Source: Zoroaster sp. YZ-2022
Lineage: Eukaryota > Echinodermata > Asteroidea > Forcipulatida > Zoroasteridae
Direction: 5' to 3'
Length of the DNA stretch: 64,000 bases
Assembly (NCBI GenBank): GCA_029582265.1
Contig: CM055837.1
Coordinates: 16,032,369 to 16,096,368 of the forward strand
Part shown: piece by piece, positions 10,386-21,030 of the stretch
How the letters are laid out: each line of letters starts with the position of its first letter
How positions within the stretch are numbered: position 1 is the first letter of the stretch
Translations under genes and position numbers: made by a program
Notes under the pieces: model-generated
What the model was told of the DNA's origin: nothing
The model's input: only the letters and a program-made list of their open reading frames with translations
Database searches by the model: none

Positions 10386-11195
10386 GGGAATCCATTCAGC
10401 TTTTCTTTTTCGTAATTAATTAGTTTCTCATAGTTGAACTACCAAGTGGTCGAGTGCTGTACAATTTAAACTTGTTTCCAATTCGTGAAATATTTCAACT
10501 TGTACCGGCATGCAAGCATAGTAAGTTGAACAAGGCATTCGTGGTACGAAAACCGTCAGCACTGAGTTACCCCATGTAAACAAAATCGGTTGTAGGACCA
10601 ACATACATGTATACTTTGTATTCTAGACCATGTTGACTATTGTACGTAACGTTTAAACTAATATTCAATATTATCATAATTAGAAACCAGACAAACAAGT
10701 CATAGTTTGATACAAATGAAAATAATACGCATAAATATTGTATGTAAACCCAATAAGTATATGGGCCAAGTGTTTTAACTGTGTATACCAAAACATACGT
10801 TAATGTTTTAACACCAGATGACTCAAAGTAACGTCTTTTAAATCTGATGCGCATATATAGAGCCACTGTTTTACAGGCCAGATATAACACATATACCGGT
10901 ACTCCAGTAAAATATAAACTCGCCTTATGAACACATAAACTATATGGTGCCATTATTGCCTTAAATAACATAGCATACCGTAATTGAAGCAGTTTTACAG
11001 AGCAAACGATTAAAATAATGACTTTTTTGAGACTATCAGTTGACTGATCCGAGTGTTTGTACGTAAAACGCTCGATTGGGAAATACACAGCAAAGAGAAA
11101 GTCGAATACAAATAAACTATGTGCTCTTGACACACCGTAGTGTTAAATTACACCTAAAAAGTTTAATGATTTCATAAAAAAAATCCCCCCTTTGG
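10386..11195. other. Start of sim intron 1; 188-codon minus-strand ORF of doubtful status
   Basis: The longest ORF outside tandem repeats in the window is on the minus strand at 10567-11133 (188 codons). Its product is Tyr/Leu/Val/Phe-rich and hydrophobic throughout, as expected when T-rich antisense DNA is translated. No charged or motif-bearing domain, family signature or splice context is apparent. I treat it as probably spurious but record it because of its length. Confidence 0.2.
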
Positions 11196-11757
11196 GAAGG
11201 CAAAACATTGGTAATGTTGGCAAAACTGCTTCTATGAGTATGCTTACTCTCTATGAATCGAGATATACATTAAGGGAAGATACAACATTGGTAATGTTGG
11301 CAAAACTGCTTCTATGAGTATGCTTACTCTCTATGAATCGAGATATACATTAAGGGAAGATACAACATTGGTAATGTTGGCAAAACTGCTTCTATGAGTA
11401 TGCTTACTCTCTTTGAATCAAGATATACACTAAAGGGAAGGTACAACATTGGTAATGTTGACAAAACTGCTTCTATGAGTATGCTTACTCTCTTTGAATC
11501 AAGATATACATTGAAGGGAAGGTACAACATTGGTAATGTTGACAAAACTGCTTCTATGAGTATGCTTACTCTCTTTGAATCAAGATATACATTGAAGGGA
11601 AGGTACAGCATTGGTAATGTTGGCAAAACTGCTTCTATGAGTATGCTTACTCTATTGGAATCAAGATATACATTAAAGGGAAGGTACAACATTAGTAATG
11701 TTGGCAAAACGTCTATGACTGAGTATGCTTACATTCAGTGAAACAAGATATGCATTA
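11196..11757 (+). repeat. 81-bp satellite array, about 6.9 units (Sat81 copy 3)
   Basis: Monomers run head to tail in plus orientation. The first two have lost one base (TAAGGGAAGATAC) and are 80 bp; the later ones return to 81 bp (for example starts at 11394, 11475 and 11556). The array is open on plus at 11394-11741 and on minus at 11324-11707. The 5' edge joins CCCCCC-rich sequence at about 11190; the 3' edge passes into the Sat81 core (AATCAACCTGTTAAAG). Confidence 0.93.
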
Positions 11758-12030
11758 AAAATCAACCTGTTAAAGTGTTATCTCAATGCTGAGTCTAACT
11801 CATAAGAAAAGTGTGAAAAGGCATTCACAATTTTTACAGAAAACATTTCGAGGAAAAGTTGCCGTGGGCAACTTTTGTAAATGTGTATATTTTGTTTGTA
11901 TTTTCTCTGACATAAACAGCACTTCAAACAGAATAGTTTGTCACGGTATCTTTACCAACTTCAAATCAAGTTACCTTTCGGATAATATTTCAGATAATAA
12001 TTTTTTGATAATCAGGTAATTACTAATGCT
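11758..12030 (+). mobile_element. Sat81 tail following array copy 3
   Basis: After AATCAACCTGTTAAAG the tail reads AGTGTGAAAAGGCATTCACA and continues to AATATTTCAGATAATA near 12000. This matches the order of blocks seen after the satellite at 31880 and 49140, with considerable divergence. Confidence 0.55.
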
Positions 12031-12394
12031 GTACCTTCCGTTTAAGAGCAAAACAATATCATTTTTAATGACAATACAATTTCAAAAACCTAGCAAGCTT
12101 CATCAAACGGTTGTAACACTCTTGACATAAAAAAAATCCCCCAAATAATTGCTTACAGAATTGACTTCAGGTTTTCATATCTGATTTCCACCTTTTCTTT
12201 ACAACACCCATACGTGATTAATTCGTCTATAATGATTTAAACGGAAGGCTTCTGTACAATGAGCCGTGTGATAATTAGGTTTCTGATGAGCTAATTTGTA
12301 AATAAGCCTGGATTCTAAGCTGACTTCAAATATTAGAGTTCATTTTTCATTTGTTCTTAAAGCCAGTAAAGTATCTGTAAAGTGTCTGTGTCTG
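12031..12394. other. AT-rich intronic spacer
   Basis: Nothing recognised apart from scattered A/T runs. Confidence 0.45.
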
Positions 12395-13120
12395 TCTGTA
12401 AACGTATCCATACTTTATAATAATCAAGAGATAATCTTTGTATACAAACCAAGCTGTGAAGATTTCAGTTTATTCCGTCGTGTCATTAGCACGAAGTTAG
12501 TGAAAACGCACTCATAATTTTCGTCTTCATTCTAACATGGTTCAGGGAAAAAAGTGTCATGCGAAACAATTTGATTAATTGTACTGAAACGATAGCACCT
12601 CAGATGGAAATATGTTTGATGGGTTGTTTGATACCACCAACAACTCCACACGAAGTGAGTTTCATGTCAGTTTGCCAGGTTTGAGAATACCAGACGTGTT
12701 TCAGGGCTTATAACAAATACAATTTATAAACTTATATTTTGCTGTTGCTGTGTCTAGCTTCATGTGAAATTTTAAAACAACTGATCCCAGAAAATTTCAG
12801 CTCAACATGTTGTGTCAGTATTTACGAGAAAATATTGAAAATTGCATTCTTAAAATGGGTAATCACTTAGAATGTTCATACACTTTGTATTGGCCTCTAA
12901 GGAAATAGCAATGTTCTTCAAAATGATATACCACCTCAGACAGAAATATTTCAAAGGATGTTTAATACTACCATCAAAGTATTTTTTATGTAAAACTGTG
13001 ATCAATGTATGCATTTCATGAATACAAAATTTAGAGGCTGTCCGTTTTGAATACAAAACAACATGTGTGTAAGCTATGTATATTAGCAACCTCAATCAAT
13101 TCAAATACATAATTATGCCT
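12395..13120 (+). mobile_element. Two consecutive array-less Sat81 copies
   Basis: The first copy spans about 12395-12690: CGTATCCATACTTTATAATA leads, then the core at 12450-12530 and a block ATGGAAATATGTTTGATGGG. A second copy starts near 12775 (AAAATTTCAGCTCAACATG, then CGAGAAAATATTGAAAATTGC) and repeats the same later block at 12945-12975. The minus-strand ORF at 12850-13095 resembles in sequence the plus-strand ORF at 26580-26855 because both are translations of opposite-orientation copies of this repeat; neither is a gene. Confidence 0.6.
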
Positions 13121-13660
13121 ATAATGATTGTAGTTATAACAAAAACAGATTTTCAGAGTTTCATCTAGATGTCTCACATTGTTGGATTGTTCAATATCAA
13201 ATTAATTACCTTTGTGTACTGTTTAACTATTAAACAACATTAAAACGCTCCTACACATGGAGGCCACTCCGATCCACTAAATTCTGTTCTTTAGCAAACT
13301 TCAGTACATACATGTACAAGCCTGCTGTCCTTTCCAAGTAATCTTACAAAATCAACTGTGTGCCACCCAAGGCCACTGTAAATGTTTGAACATATTAGTA
13401 TGGCCTACAATGTATCGATGGGAGTCCACTTTACCCTGCAATCTCAGTGGTGTGACAGTGCACAGAAGGGTAACCATAGGAGGCCACTGGCAACAGCTAA
13501 TGGCTTGGTGGCCTGATTGGGTCGTTTCAAAAATTGCACTGATTGTAGGAGGGTAAGTTCAGATGTAGCCTAATTGTGATAAATATATAATACAATTGCC
13601 ACTTTTGTTCTGGGTGTCCCGGCCATATTATATTTGACCATAGGCCTACACTTCAAACAA
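13121..13660. other. Non-coding intronic sequence
   Basis: No ORF or repeat family recognised. TAGGCCTA occurs at 13641-13648. Confidence 0.4.
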
Positions 13661-13779
13661 CACGGATGTTAAAATACACCAATGGGGCAACCCACCCCAT
13701 ATGAACACCATGAATATATAAACACCATGGAATGATAAAGTTGACACTCGTGGTGTTATTTTCACCCCCGGTTTTTCCT
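13661..13779. mobile_element. CTGCA/TTAACACC MITE, copy 1
   Basis: Left part GATGTTAAAATACACCAATG and right part GTGGTGTTATTTTCACCCCC followed by GGTTTTT are imperfect inverted repeats. Internal AACACCATG phrases and the ends match copies at 24459, 32513 and 35127. Confidence 0.6.
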
Positions 13780-13899
13780 TGGAGGTTTTAGTCAGTAATT
13801 CCGTAAATTAATCGGTGGACTTGACAATAATTTATTCATTACTGTTCTATTCAAACATAACTTCATAATAGTAAACGAACAGAATTAAACCTCAAAATA

Positions 13900-14190
13900 T
13901 TTGGCATTTCATAATTAATGTAGAAAACGTGTGTTATTTATGAGCGTAATCTGGTGGTCTCAAATATCCCTATAAAAAATTATGTTTCGGGTGCTTTCAG
14001 TGAAGTCAAATTAGTGAAATCATTTACAAAATAAATGTCTGTTATCCAAAGACAAGAATTCCGCAATAGAATGTATACAAATAGACCTAATCGAAATGCC
14101 GGTTCACTATTTTCTTCGTTGGCGAAATTATGAAATAAAGAGAACATCTCAATTGTATTTTGATTCTGGTGGATGTATTTACAGAAATGT
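13900..14190 (-). mobile_element. Sat81 element, array-less copy (diverged)
   Basis: In minus orientation the tail block (AATATCCCTATAAAAAATTA, then GGGTGCTTTCAG) is followed by TCACTATTTTCTTCG and the core near 14105-14150, ending at GGATGTATTTACAG. Block order matches 5700-5990. Confidence 0.5.
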
Positions 14191-15044
14191 TTTTTTTACC
14201 AAAAGTGTATTCTGATTTTAAGGTAGCCTGATTGATGGGCCTAACGAAACTGTCAAATTAAGCAATTTATGTTTTAATTTGTTTTGGTTTAAATGAATAT
14301 TTGCGACGGCAGTGGTGTTTGTCCGTTCCCATGACGACGTGACCAGCAATTGCCACTATTAAGTAACAGGAATAAATGACATAATAACAGTAGTCCAGCG
14401 CCTGTAAATAAAAACCTATATTACACACAGAAAGCGCAGCGCACCGTTATGGCAGTTAATGTGTTGCATGCATATAAATACGGGTCTATCTGGCGAGCAT
14501 CTGCACAGAGGCTCAATCACAAAATAAACGCGAGAGCTTCTCAATTTGAGAAGCACTTGTCCTATATCGGCTTACCAAGGGTGCTTGAGCCGAATTAAAC
14601 ATGACCTAATACCCTTCCTACTATACAACGCTGCAAATAGTCCCACACACACACACACACACCCTCACACACACACACACACACACCCTCCCCACACATA
14701 CACATTACGCTACAAGACTGAATATTTTCTACTCAAATATTAGTCATTTCTGTAATAGCCTTCAGTGTGAAGAGATGTGCCCATAACAACGCACTGTCAA
14801 ATATTAACAGGTTCTTGTTAATGGCGTGTAGACTTCCAAGTTAAATATTGTGCCAACCAGTGTGGTCCTGTTGACACGACAAATGAAGATCTAAATTGTA
14901 ATTATGATTTGGACTCATATGTACAGATTTAAAGTACATGTGATACATAACCTCGTTGACTACTACTAAAAGGTCTGTATATTCTCACTAGACAAAACAT
15001 GTTTTTAATTTCATGTGACGTGTTCCTTTAAAGCCAGCATGCAC
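14191..15044. other. Non-coding intronic sequence
   Basis: Contains the CA microsatellite listed separately. Nothing else supportable. Confidence 0.4.
14643..14698. repeat. (CA)n microsatellite, interrupted
   Basis: Two CA runs are separated by CCCTC interruptions. The His/Thr-rich frame at 14546-14743 is its translation. Confidence 0.93.
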
Positions 15045-15260
15045 TTTTGGTAACATGTATGTAATTACGTCCATACTTAATAAGAATCAAGTTACACAAA
15101 TCAACATATGACAGTTTTAGCTTGTTGTGTCATTACATGGAGGAAAGAAAATCATTACAACAAATAAATAGTGAAAATGCATTAAAATTGTTCAAATTCA
15201 TTTCAACGTGGAATTTACATCTCTGAAAAACAACAAACTCATTTGCAAGATTTGTATTTA
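15045..15260 (+). mobile_element. Sat81 element, array-less copy (diverged)
   Basis: CGTCCATACTTAATAAGAATC leads into a variant of the core (AAATCAACATATGACAG, TTAGCTTGTTGTGTC) and AGTGAAAATGCATTAAAA near 15170. Same block order as the copy at 47440. Confidence 0.55.
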
Positions 15261-15699
15261 CATTATGCAAATATTATGCAAATGGTAACGCATGATTATG
15301 TACCACTCAACACTATACACAAGTCGTCAAGGCCAACATATTTATATATTATCTGAATAATTACTAGCGAAACATTTCATAATATCTTTGTTACTGTAAT
15401 GCATTTATCTCACCATGGTTTCCTTTGAAAACTACAAACACTGTTTATGACACGCCTTGAGTAAAAAATGCACTGTTATTTCTTTGACCTTTAAGGATAA
15501 TCACGGCAAAGCGTTGAGTGAAATAACTGTATCGTGCAAAACAGGCTTAAAGCTTGTATGGCTGTGATAACGGTATTATGCCGATCGCAAACCACTGTTG
15601 CTATATACATGACTTATCACTTCTTGTATCCAACTTCCCAAGCATCTATTTCGTCTATTGATAATCCTAACATAGAGTATAGATAATCGTTTAGTTTTT
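15261..15699. other. Non-coding intronic sequence
   Basis: AT-rich; nothing recognised. Confidence 0.4.
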
Positions 15700-16100
15700 C
15701 ACTTGTCTTTACTTGACGTCCCATCTTTCCAAAGCGCAATAGCAGAGAGAACCAAAGAGCCTAATCGGATCAGTCCCATATCACTTCCCGTCAAATGCTA
15801 TTTAGCCACGGCCGGACACACCACAGTGAGGCGGGTTTCGATCGGGGGTGACGAGAGCATTTTGAGGGGCTTTTATGTTCCACAATCGCCCATACGGTCC
15901 TTTGAATCCCCAGCGCACTAAGTATAATTGAATTCTGCAGGAGTTATTGAGTTCCTATTAAAATTTCACACCTCACACAAAGGGATGGTGTGGGATGCTT
16001 AGTGTGGCTGTGAATTAGATTGACAAGCGACGGGACTGAATGTGGAGGTGGTAAATAGCCTCAAAGATACAGGTACACTATAGTACAACAAGACCCGTGT
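15700..16100. promoter_or_regulatory. Repeat-poor island, candidate regulatory element
   Basis: More GC- and CpG-rich than its surroundings, with a stretch (15770-15920) matching no repeat in the window. A 72-codon plus-strand frame at 15703-15921 has no recognisable domain. Candidate sim enhancer by position in intron 1 and composition only. Confidence 0.22.
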
Positions 16101-16842
16101 TTAGCTCAGGCACACAAACTCGATCTTCCAATTTTTTTTCACAGCCAAAACTTTTATCAAGGTGGAATCAAAATATCACCGACATGGCACATGATTATCT
16201 TCCTGTTCCTTTTTGTATAAAAATTTGTGTACAAATTTATAAATATTTTTCTTTTGTTAGGATATTCAGTTTATCGCCATCGGTTATGGGTCAAAGTTGA
16301 TTGCTGGATGCATCAGAGTTTTTTTTAAATATTTTCATGTCTGCCATGTTATGTAAAGTTGAACAACTTCAAAAGGTGGTTTTGTTTTCCTTTTTTTGGT
16401 TTAAAACTGAAGATATGTAGCCTTATAAAATCAAAAGCGAAAAATACTGTGCAAATCTCCACTTGTCAGTCCGTCCAGACTTAATTATACCGCTGTCTTC
16501 TTTGTTCATTATACAATCAGACGCCTTTTCTTCACACCCTTGCCAAATTCTCCACCGAATAATAGAACTCAGTTAATCAAATAGCAGCGGCCGTAGGATT
16601 CCCCCAAAAGTTTTCAGCGACACAAAGGCTGGTTAATTCGCTTCTGATAGCACAGGTGCGTGGATTTTTCGGGGGAGGAATTGTTGTGTTGTAGTCGGGT
16701 GGCCCTCCAATATGACCCCGGTGGATGGTATATATTTACCCGTCTGGCCCGTGACGGTGCAGCACCGGTACACGCATATAGTACAATTTTTGGGACTTGA
16801 GTAGTTGATGAAGTTGGTATGATTTCCATGTAGACAGTAAAG
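16101..16842. other. Non-coding intronic sequence
   Basis: No repeat family recognised. 16570-16800 is somewhat GC-richer. Confidence 0.35.
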
Positions 16843-17110
16843 GGAAGGTACAATATTGGTTATATATCAGCCGAATTGCATCAATGTGAATATGCTAATT
16901 CCCTATGAACCAAGATGTACAACCATCCTGTGAAAGGTTCAACTTATTATTGTTTCGTCCACCAGAAAACAGTGAAAATGCATTCAGATTTTTGATTCTA
17001 GTGTGTTATTTAGGAAAGAGTACTCTTTAAATTCAAACTCGATATTACCTTTCTTTTAATAACAGCATTACAGACAATATTACTTCTAGGCAAGATTAGT
17101 ATCATCATCG
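16843..17110 (+). mobile_element. Sat81 element with a single degenerate monomer
   Basis: One diverged 81-bp monomer (AAAGGGAAGGTACAATATTG to CTATGAACCAAGATGTAC) is followed by the core (ACAACCATCCTGTGAAAGG) and the full tail (AGTGAAAATGCATTCAG, TAGGAAAGAGTACTC, AGACAATATTACTTC). This copy and that at 49072 define the intact 3' part of the element. Confidence 0.75.
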
Positions 17111-18280
17111 GCTTAACACTTTACAATTCTGCTATATATCTTGTATTTTTTGAATGAGCAATCTTACCTTAAAACAATAATACACTCATGGTAAAGGGTC
17201 AACACGTGCATCCATATCTTATGAAAATAAGAAAATATACATAAACTGACAATGTGAACGAATCAGTTAAAATAATTTACAAATTTTGTAAAAATTTTGA
17301 ACCTCAAACCAAAATCGTCTCGCACTGACAATCACAATTGATTGAAACTTGCGTATTTTACTTGTAAAACACAAACGAGGCAGAATTATTTATCAGGTAA
17401 GCTTAAGTTAAAGTGACATTTAAAAGCAATTTTGCAGTTTTTTCATAACCAAACATTACCGTGCGTTTCATCATGTAGAATTATTCTGTTTAATAATATG
17501 GTGCCGTATATCTTGAGTGAATAAACGGTAGTACAAAATGAAAATTAGTTTCCTACGCAGGGATCGTTATTTGTGTACTATATACAGAACAGTGCACAGT
17601 TATCTATTTGTTTTGGACTGTGCATATGTGTACTGTCTTCAACATGTACTTGGCCCCAATTACTTACATCTCTCTGTTACATATTTGCCCATCTCTAATC
17701 TCTGATGGGAATTTTAGTATGAACAAAAATGTCACACGTTTTATGTTACACAATTATTGATTGACACATAACTGGGGAATGTGAAATTACGTCTTATATG
17801 AGTAGCTATTTGTGACGTTTCACGAAAGCACATGGCAACATGGTACGGTTATGTTTGCATTCGTCTTATGTCAAGAAATGCATTTCCAACTGTTTTTAAA
17901 GCGTTTCACAGGATTAAAAAATACCGCAAACAAAATTAAGAATGATATAAAAACATAGGCTAATACATTAAAAATAATAGTCTAATCTATTATCATTTGA
18001 GATAGGTACCGGTACTTCAAACAGAAACATTATTATTATTATTATTTTTTAGGTATTTTGGATTTTGTTTTCCGTGAAATTATAGATGTCCTTTCTGTAC
18101 ATCGCACAGTATTCTTGACAAAATTTCATGATTAATAATGCGTGTATAAAGGCATAGGTTTAATAATATTCAGGCGTTTTGAAAAGTAATAAGATTTCCC
18201 ACAGCTGAATTATTTTGAAAAAGGTTGCATTTGATTCCCTTTGCCGGTTTGGGTTTGTCTGGAAACTTTTGTCATTTTTA
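17111..18280. other. Non-coding intronic sequence
   Basis: A faint array-less Sat81 trace (GTGCATCCATATCTTATG) may lie near 17205-17330. A short (ATT)n run is near 18030. Otherwise nothing recognised. Confidence 0.35.
18196..18207. promoter_or_regulatory. Overlapping Su(H)/RBPJ-type site and E-box
   Basis: TTCCCACA is the complement of a Su(H) consensus (YGTGRGAA), and the overlapping CAGCTG is an E-box. Drosophila sim is Notch/Su(H)-dependent, which makes the motif noteworthy, but single 8-bp matches are expected several times by chance in 64 kb. Confidence 0.15.
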
Positions 18281-19440
18281 ATTGACATGAATCTCCGTCA
18301 ATCGTCATTTCAATTTCGAATTATTTGGCCGGCCTACATTGTCAGTAACTCCTATATGTCGCACGCGACCGTGTTTGCTCTCTGCTGTCCCTAAAGTGTA
18401 TACGTCTGGCCTTCGCCTCGTTTTTTGTCAAAATACGAGGCTTAAGTTTCCAGTAGTCCCGCGATTTTCCTGCACCTTTTTAGCATAAACTGTCGATAAC
18501 GGAGTTTCCTCTCTGCTTTTTTCATGTTTATGGAGAATTAAACACTTCCCATGAGATTTACCTCGGCGGGAATAAGCATCGAACGCTTCTTCGTCGTTGC
18601 ACGGTGCTTGTTGTCTATTCTGCGTTGGAAGTAGAGATGGGTCCCACAAGGGAGACCCCTCTTTTTGTCCCCTTTCTTGTTATAGCTTGTAGGGATTGTA
18701 TGGCTGTTGTACCCCATATTTATTTTATCCGTTGTTCGGTCTGTTTCGTTCCTACCTAAAATTAGATTTCGGGTTGTCGTTGATACCGCTAATGAAGATT
18801 ATTATTCCGACCGTTTCTAACAACGCTGCCTGGGATCGCAGCGTTTATATGGGGGATGTTATCGCGCGCAGTTGATCCCCGCTGGTGACTGACAGTATCA
18901 AAGATGAGACGTCTTTGGCACTTGTCGTCTCAATTTGATGAAATATTAATGCGGCAAATCTAGCGTAGATGATGGGCAATTGACGAAGATTTAATTCCAA
19001 GCGCGGGAAGGCCCTTTAATTCGGGCAAGGCGGGATTGACTGAAGACACGGCTGGAATCAATCTCTTCAACAGCAATTTCCCAATGGACCGTTTTACACT
19101 TTTCCCTATTATCAGTTACTCCTATATTGTCAGTTACTCCTTTTGATTTTGACTTATAATACATATTCCTCGCCGAAGCGCCATCGCGACAGACCGTCGA
19201 GATTAAGGAGGAGGGCTGGACATTCTATAACCACTTGAAACGTCTGAGTCTTCGGCAATCTGGGCCTTTGATAGACAGTGGGATTACATAATCCCATTGG
19301 TATTGGTTCGTCAGGACCGTGAAACATAGATCAGTTGACCGGGTACATTTTGACTTTTTTACCCGGAGGTTTTTTGATGGACAGCTGGTGTATATAATAG
19401 TCTGGCAAATTCTCCGTAAGCATTGCCGACGCATGAGAGT
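18281..19440. promoter_or_regulatory. Largest repeat-poor GC-rich island in sim intron
   Basis: About 1.1 kb of sequence with raised GC and CpG and no match to the repeat families elsewhere. Contains TATTGTCAGTTACTCCT-like direct repeats near 19108-19140 and a related phrase at 18340. Frames of 69-73 codons at 18428-18649 and 19225-19434 (minus) are unrecognised. Best single candidate in the window for conserved non-coding regulatory DNA. Confidence 0.3.
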
Positions 19441-19920
19441 GCTTTATCTCTCAAAGCCTTTTAGAAAGTAATGAAAAGAGCACAAAACGATTTGAGAGGA
19501 AGACTAGCTCCACTTAGATTCTTCTGAAGGAAGTGATGTTAGGTTGTAAGCGTTTCCAGTTGTCATGTGTGCATAGCCTCCATCCACAAAAACTGCTTGA
19601 ATGAAAGACTACCTTGTGGGTAACGGATTCGGTTGAAGTCTGAAGTACCGAAGGGCGCCATTTTGGCGGGATAATTGTAACTCTGAAAATTGTGACTTTA
19701 AAAAAAAATGTGAAACAGCCCTATAGGAGCTAGGTTAGCTTTCATATGCCGAACGAAAAATTAAGGAGGTAAATTCAAAGTTTAGTGGAAAAAAAGTCGT
19801 CAAATGTTTTGTCGGTAGTTTTATGTTAGGAAGTGACGAGCTTAGCTCAGACGACTTGTTAGTATATTAAATGACATATTTTGAATAATGCATGGCCCGT
19901 GTTTACGCAATAAAAAAACA
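19441..19920. other. Non-coding intronic sequence
   Basis: Nothing recognised. Confidence 0.4.
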
Positions 19921-19960
19921 CGATGTAGACGAGGGCATGCTGGTCGAAACGTCGCGTTCA
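19921..19960 (+). ncRNA. Decayed hammerhead-ribozyme remnant
   Basis: GTAGACGAGGGCATGCTGGT followed by CGAAACGTCG aligns with the retroelement hammerhead core, CTGAAGA, stem II, then GAAAC. Here the first core strand reads ATGTAGA instead of CUGANGA, and stem II has lost bases on its 5' side. The GAAAC strand and CGTC stem III are intact. I infer a dead copy. Confidence 0.4.
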
Positions 19961-20027
19961 CTCCAAACAGCTCACCTCAAAGCCGCCTACCTCCAAAGCG
20001 ATGTTATGAGAATCCTGCTTCGGCAAG

Positions 20028-20240
20028 CCCACCTTAGGCCACCGATATAAAACATAGGTTCCTATTTATCATTTTCCCCCATCCGATTTCTATCGGAGAT
20101 AATGCGACCGCTCAGGTCGGCGCTATTGCGTACACCGTTTAGACCGTTCCAGCGTTAATATTTGACCGCGAGTGTGACTGTGAATATTAAAGACGCCTCA
20201 CCAGCTCCTCGAGTTCTCACCGTTAGCGATGACCGCTTAT
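20028..20240. promoter_or_regulatory. Compact CpG-rich island with small hairpins
   Basis: Repeat-free and CpG-rich compared with its flanks. Contains the small hairpin TCCGAT-TTCT-ATCGGA near 20091. Candidate conserved non-coding element by composition only. Confidence 0.22.
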
Positions 20241-20906
20241 TGCCAGGTTCAGTTTGGTTTAATGTGATAGCCGAATGCATACTTGAAATGCACATTTTTA
20301 GTATTCTTGAAACAGTGTGAGTAGCCCAAGGACTCTTAAGATAGTCTTTAGAGTTACTTCAAGATAGTCGTTACTTACGGTACTTTGTTGAACTCAGTTG
20401 CTAATTTTGTGATAAACCTTAGGCCTAGAGTTGCAAATATCAAGCTGTAAACCACTGAAAATTACCAGAAGAGAATCTGAGCTAATTATTACGTAAAAGC
20501 TCACTTTGTTTATATATCCTGATAGGCCTACTTATTCCATCTATGAACATGTTGTTGCCTAATTTTCACAGATTCGCCTTATTCACAATAAAAACGAAAG
20601 TGAGGCTGTAATTCTCACAACCACACTCTGTAGCTTACATGCTGCATGCACCAGCGAAAAGGCCCAATAATCTGATAGTTCCAAAGAAAAGTTCATTCCT
20701 GACATATGGAATAAATAAATAATTTATTTATTTTTATTTACTGTCAGTCACCCTAAACAAGGCTAATAGTCACTAGAGTGTAAGGGGTTACATTATGTCA
20801 TATGTCATTCACCATTTAAGCAAGATTACATTTATTGATGTTTTTCTTAAACTTAAATAGATCGTAACTTAGATAGAACTTGTAGCTTTGCATGGTGAGG
20901 AGGATA
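20241..20906. other. Non-coding intronic sequence
   Basis: Two TAGGCCTA palindromes (20420, 20523) and an AT-rich palindromic AAATAAATAATTTATTTATT near 20712. No gene. Confidence 0.4.
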
Positions 20907-21030
20907 AGTAAGAGTAATTGCGGTGACACCATGTGAAATGCTCTATTGAGTAGTAATTAGTTCTGAAAAGAACTGGAGGTACAACTCGACGTTTCGATCA
21001 GTATGCTCTGATCGTCCATAAATGGATGTA
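20907..21030 (-). mobile_element. Retroelement end with hammerhead-like fold
   Basis: The plus strand reads AGTAAGAGTAATTGCGGTGA, continues to AACTGGAGGTACAACTCGAC and then GTTTCGATCAGTATGCTCTG. On the minus strand this gives a perfect 7-bp stem II (CGATCAG/CTGATCG, loop AGCATA at 20995-21014) followed by GAAAC and GTCG, the 3' half of a hammerhead core. The first core strand is mutated (TTATGGA for CUGANGA). The same 5' block forms the foldback elements at 27221 and 27609. Penelope-like retroelements are known to carry such ribozymes; the assignment here is inference. Confidence 0.55.

Noticed and set aside
12850..13095. Conserved peptide shared with 26580-26855
   Set aside because: Similarity comes from two array-less Sat81 copies; no constraint on codon positions is evident.
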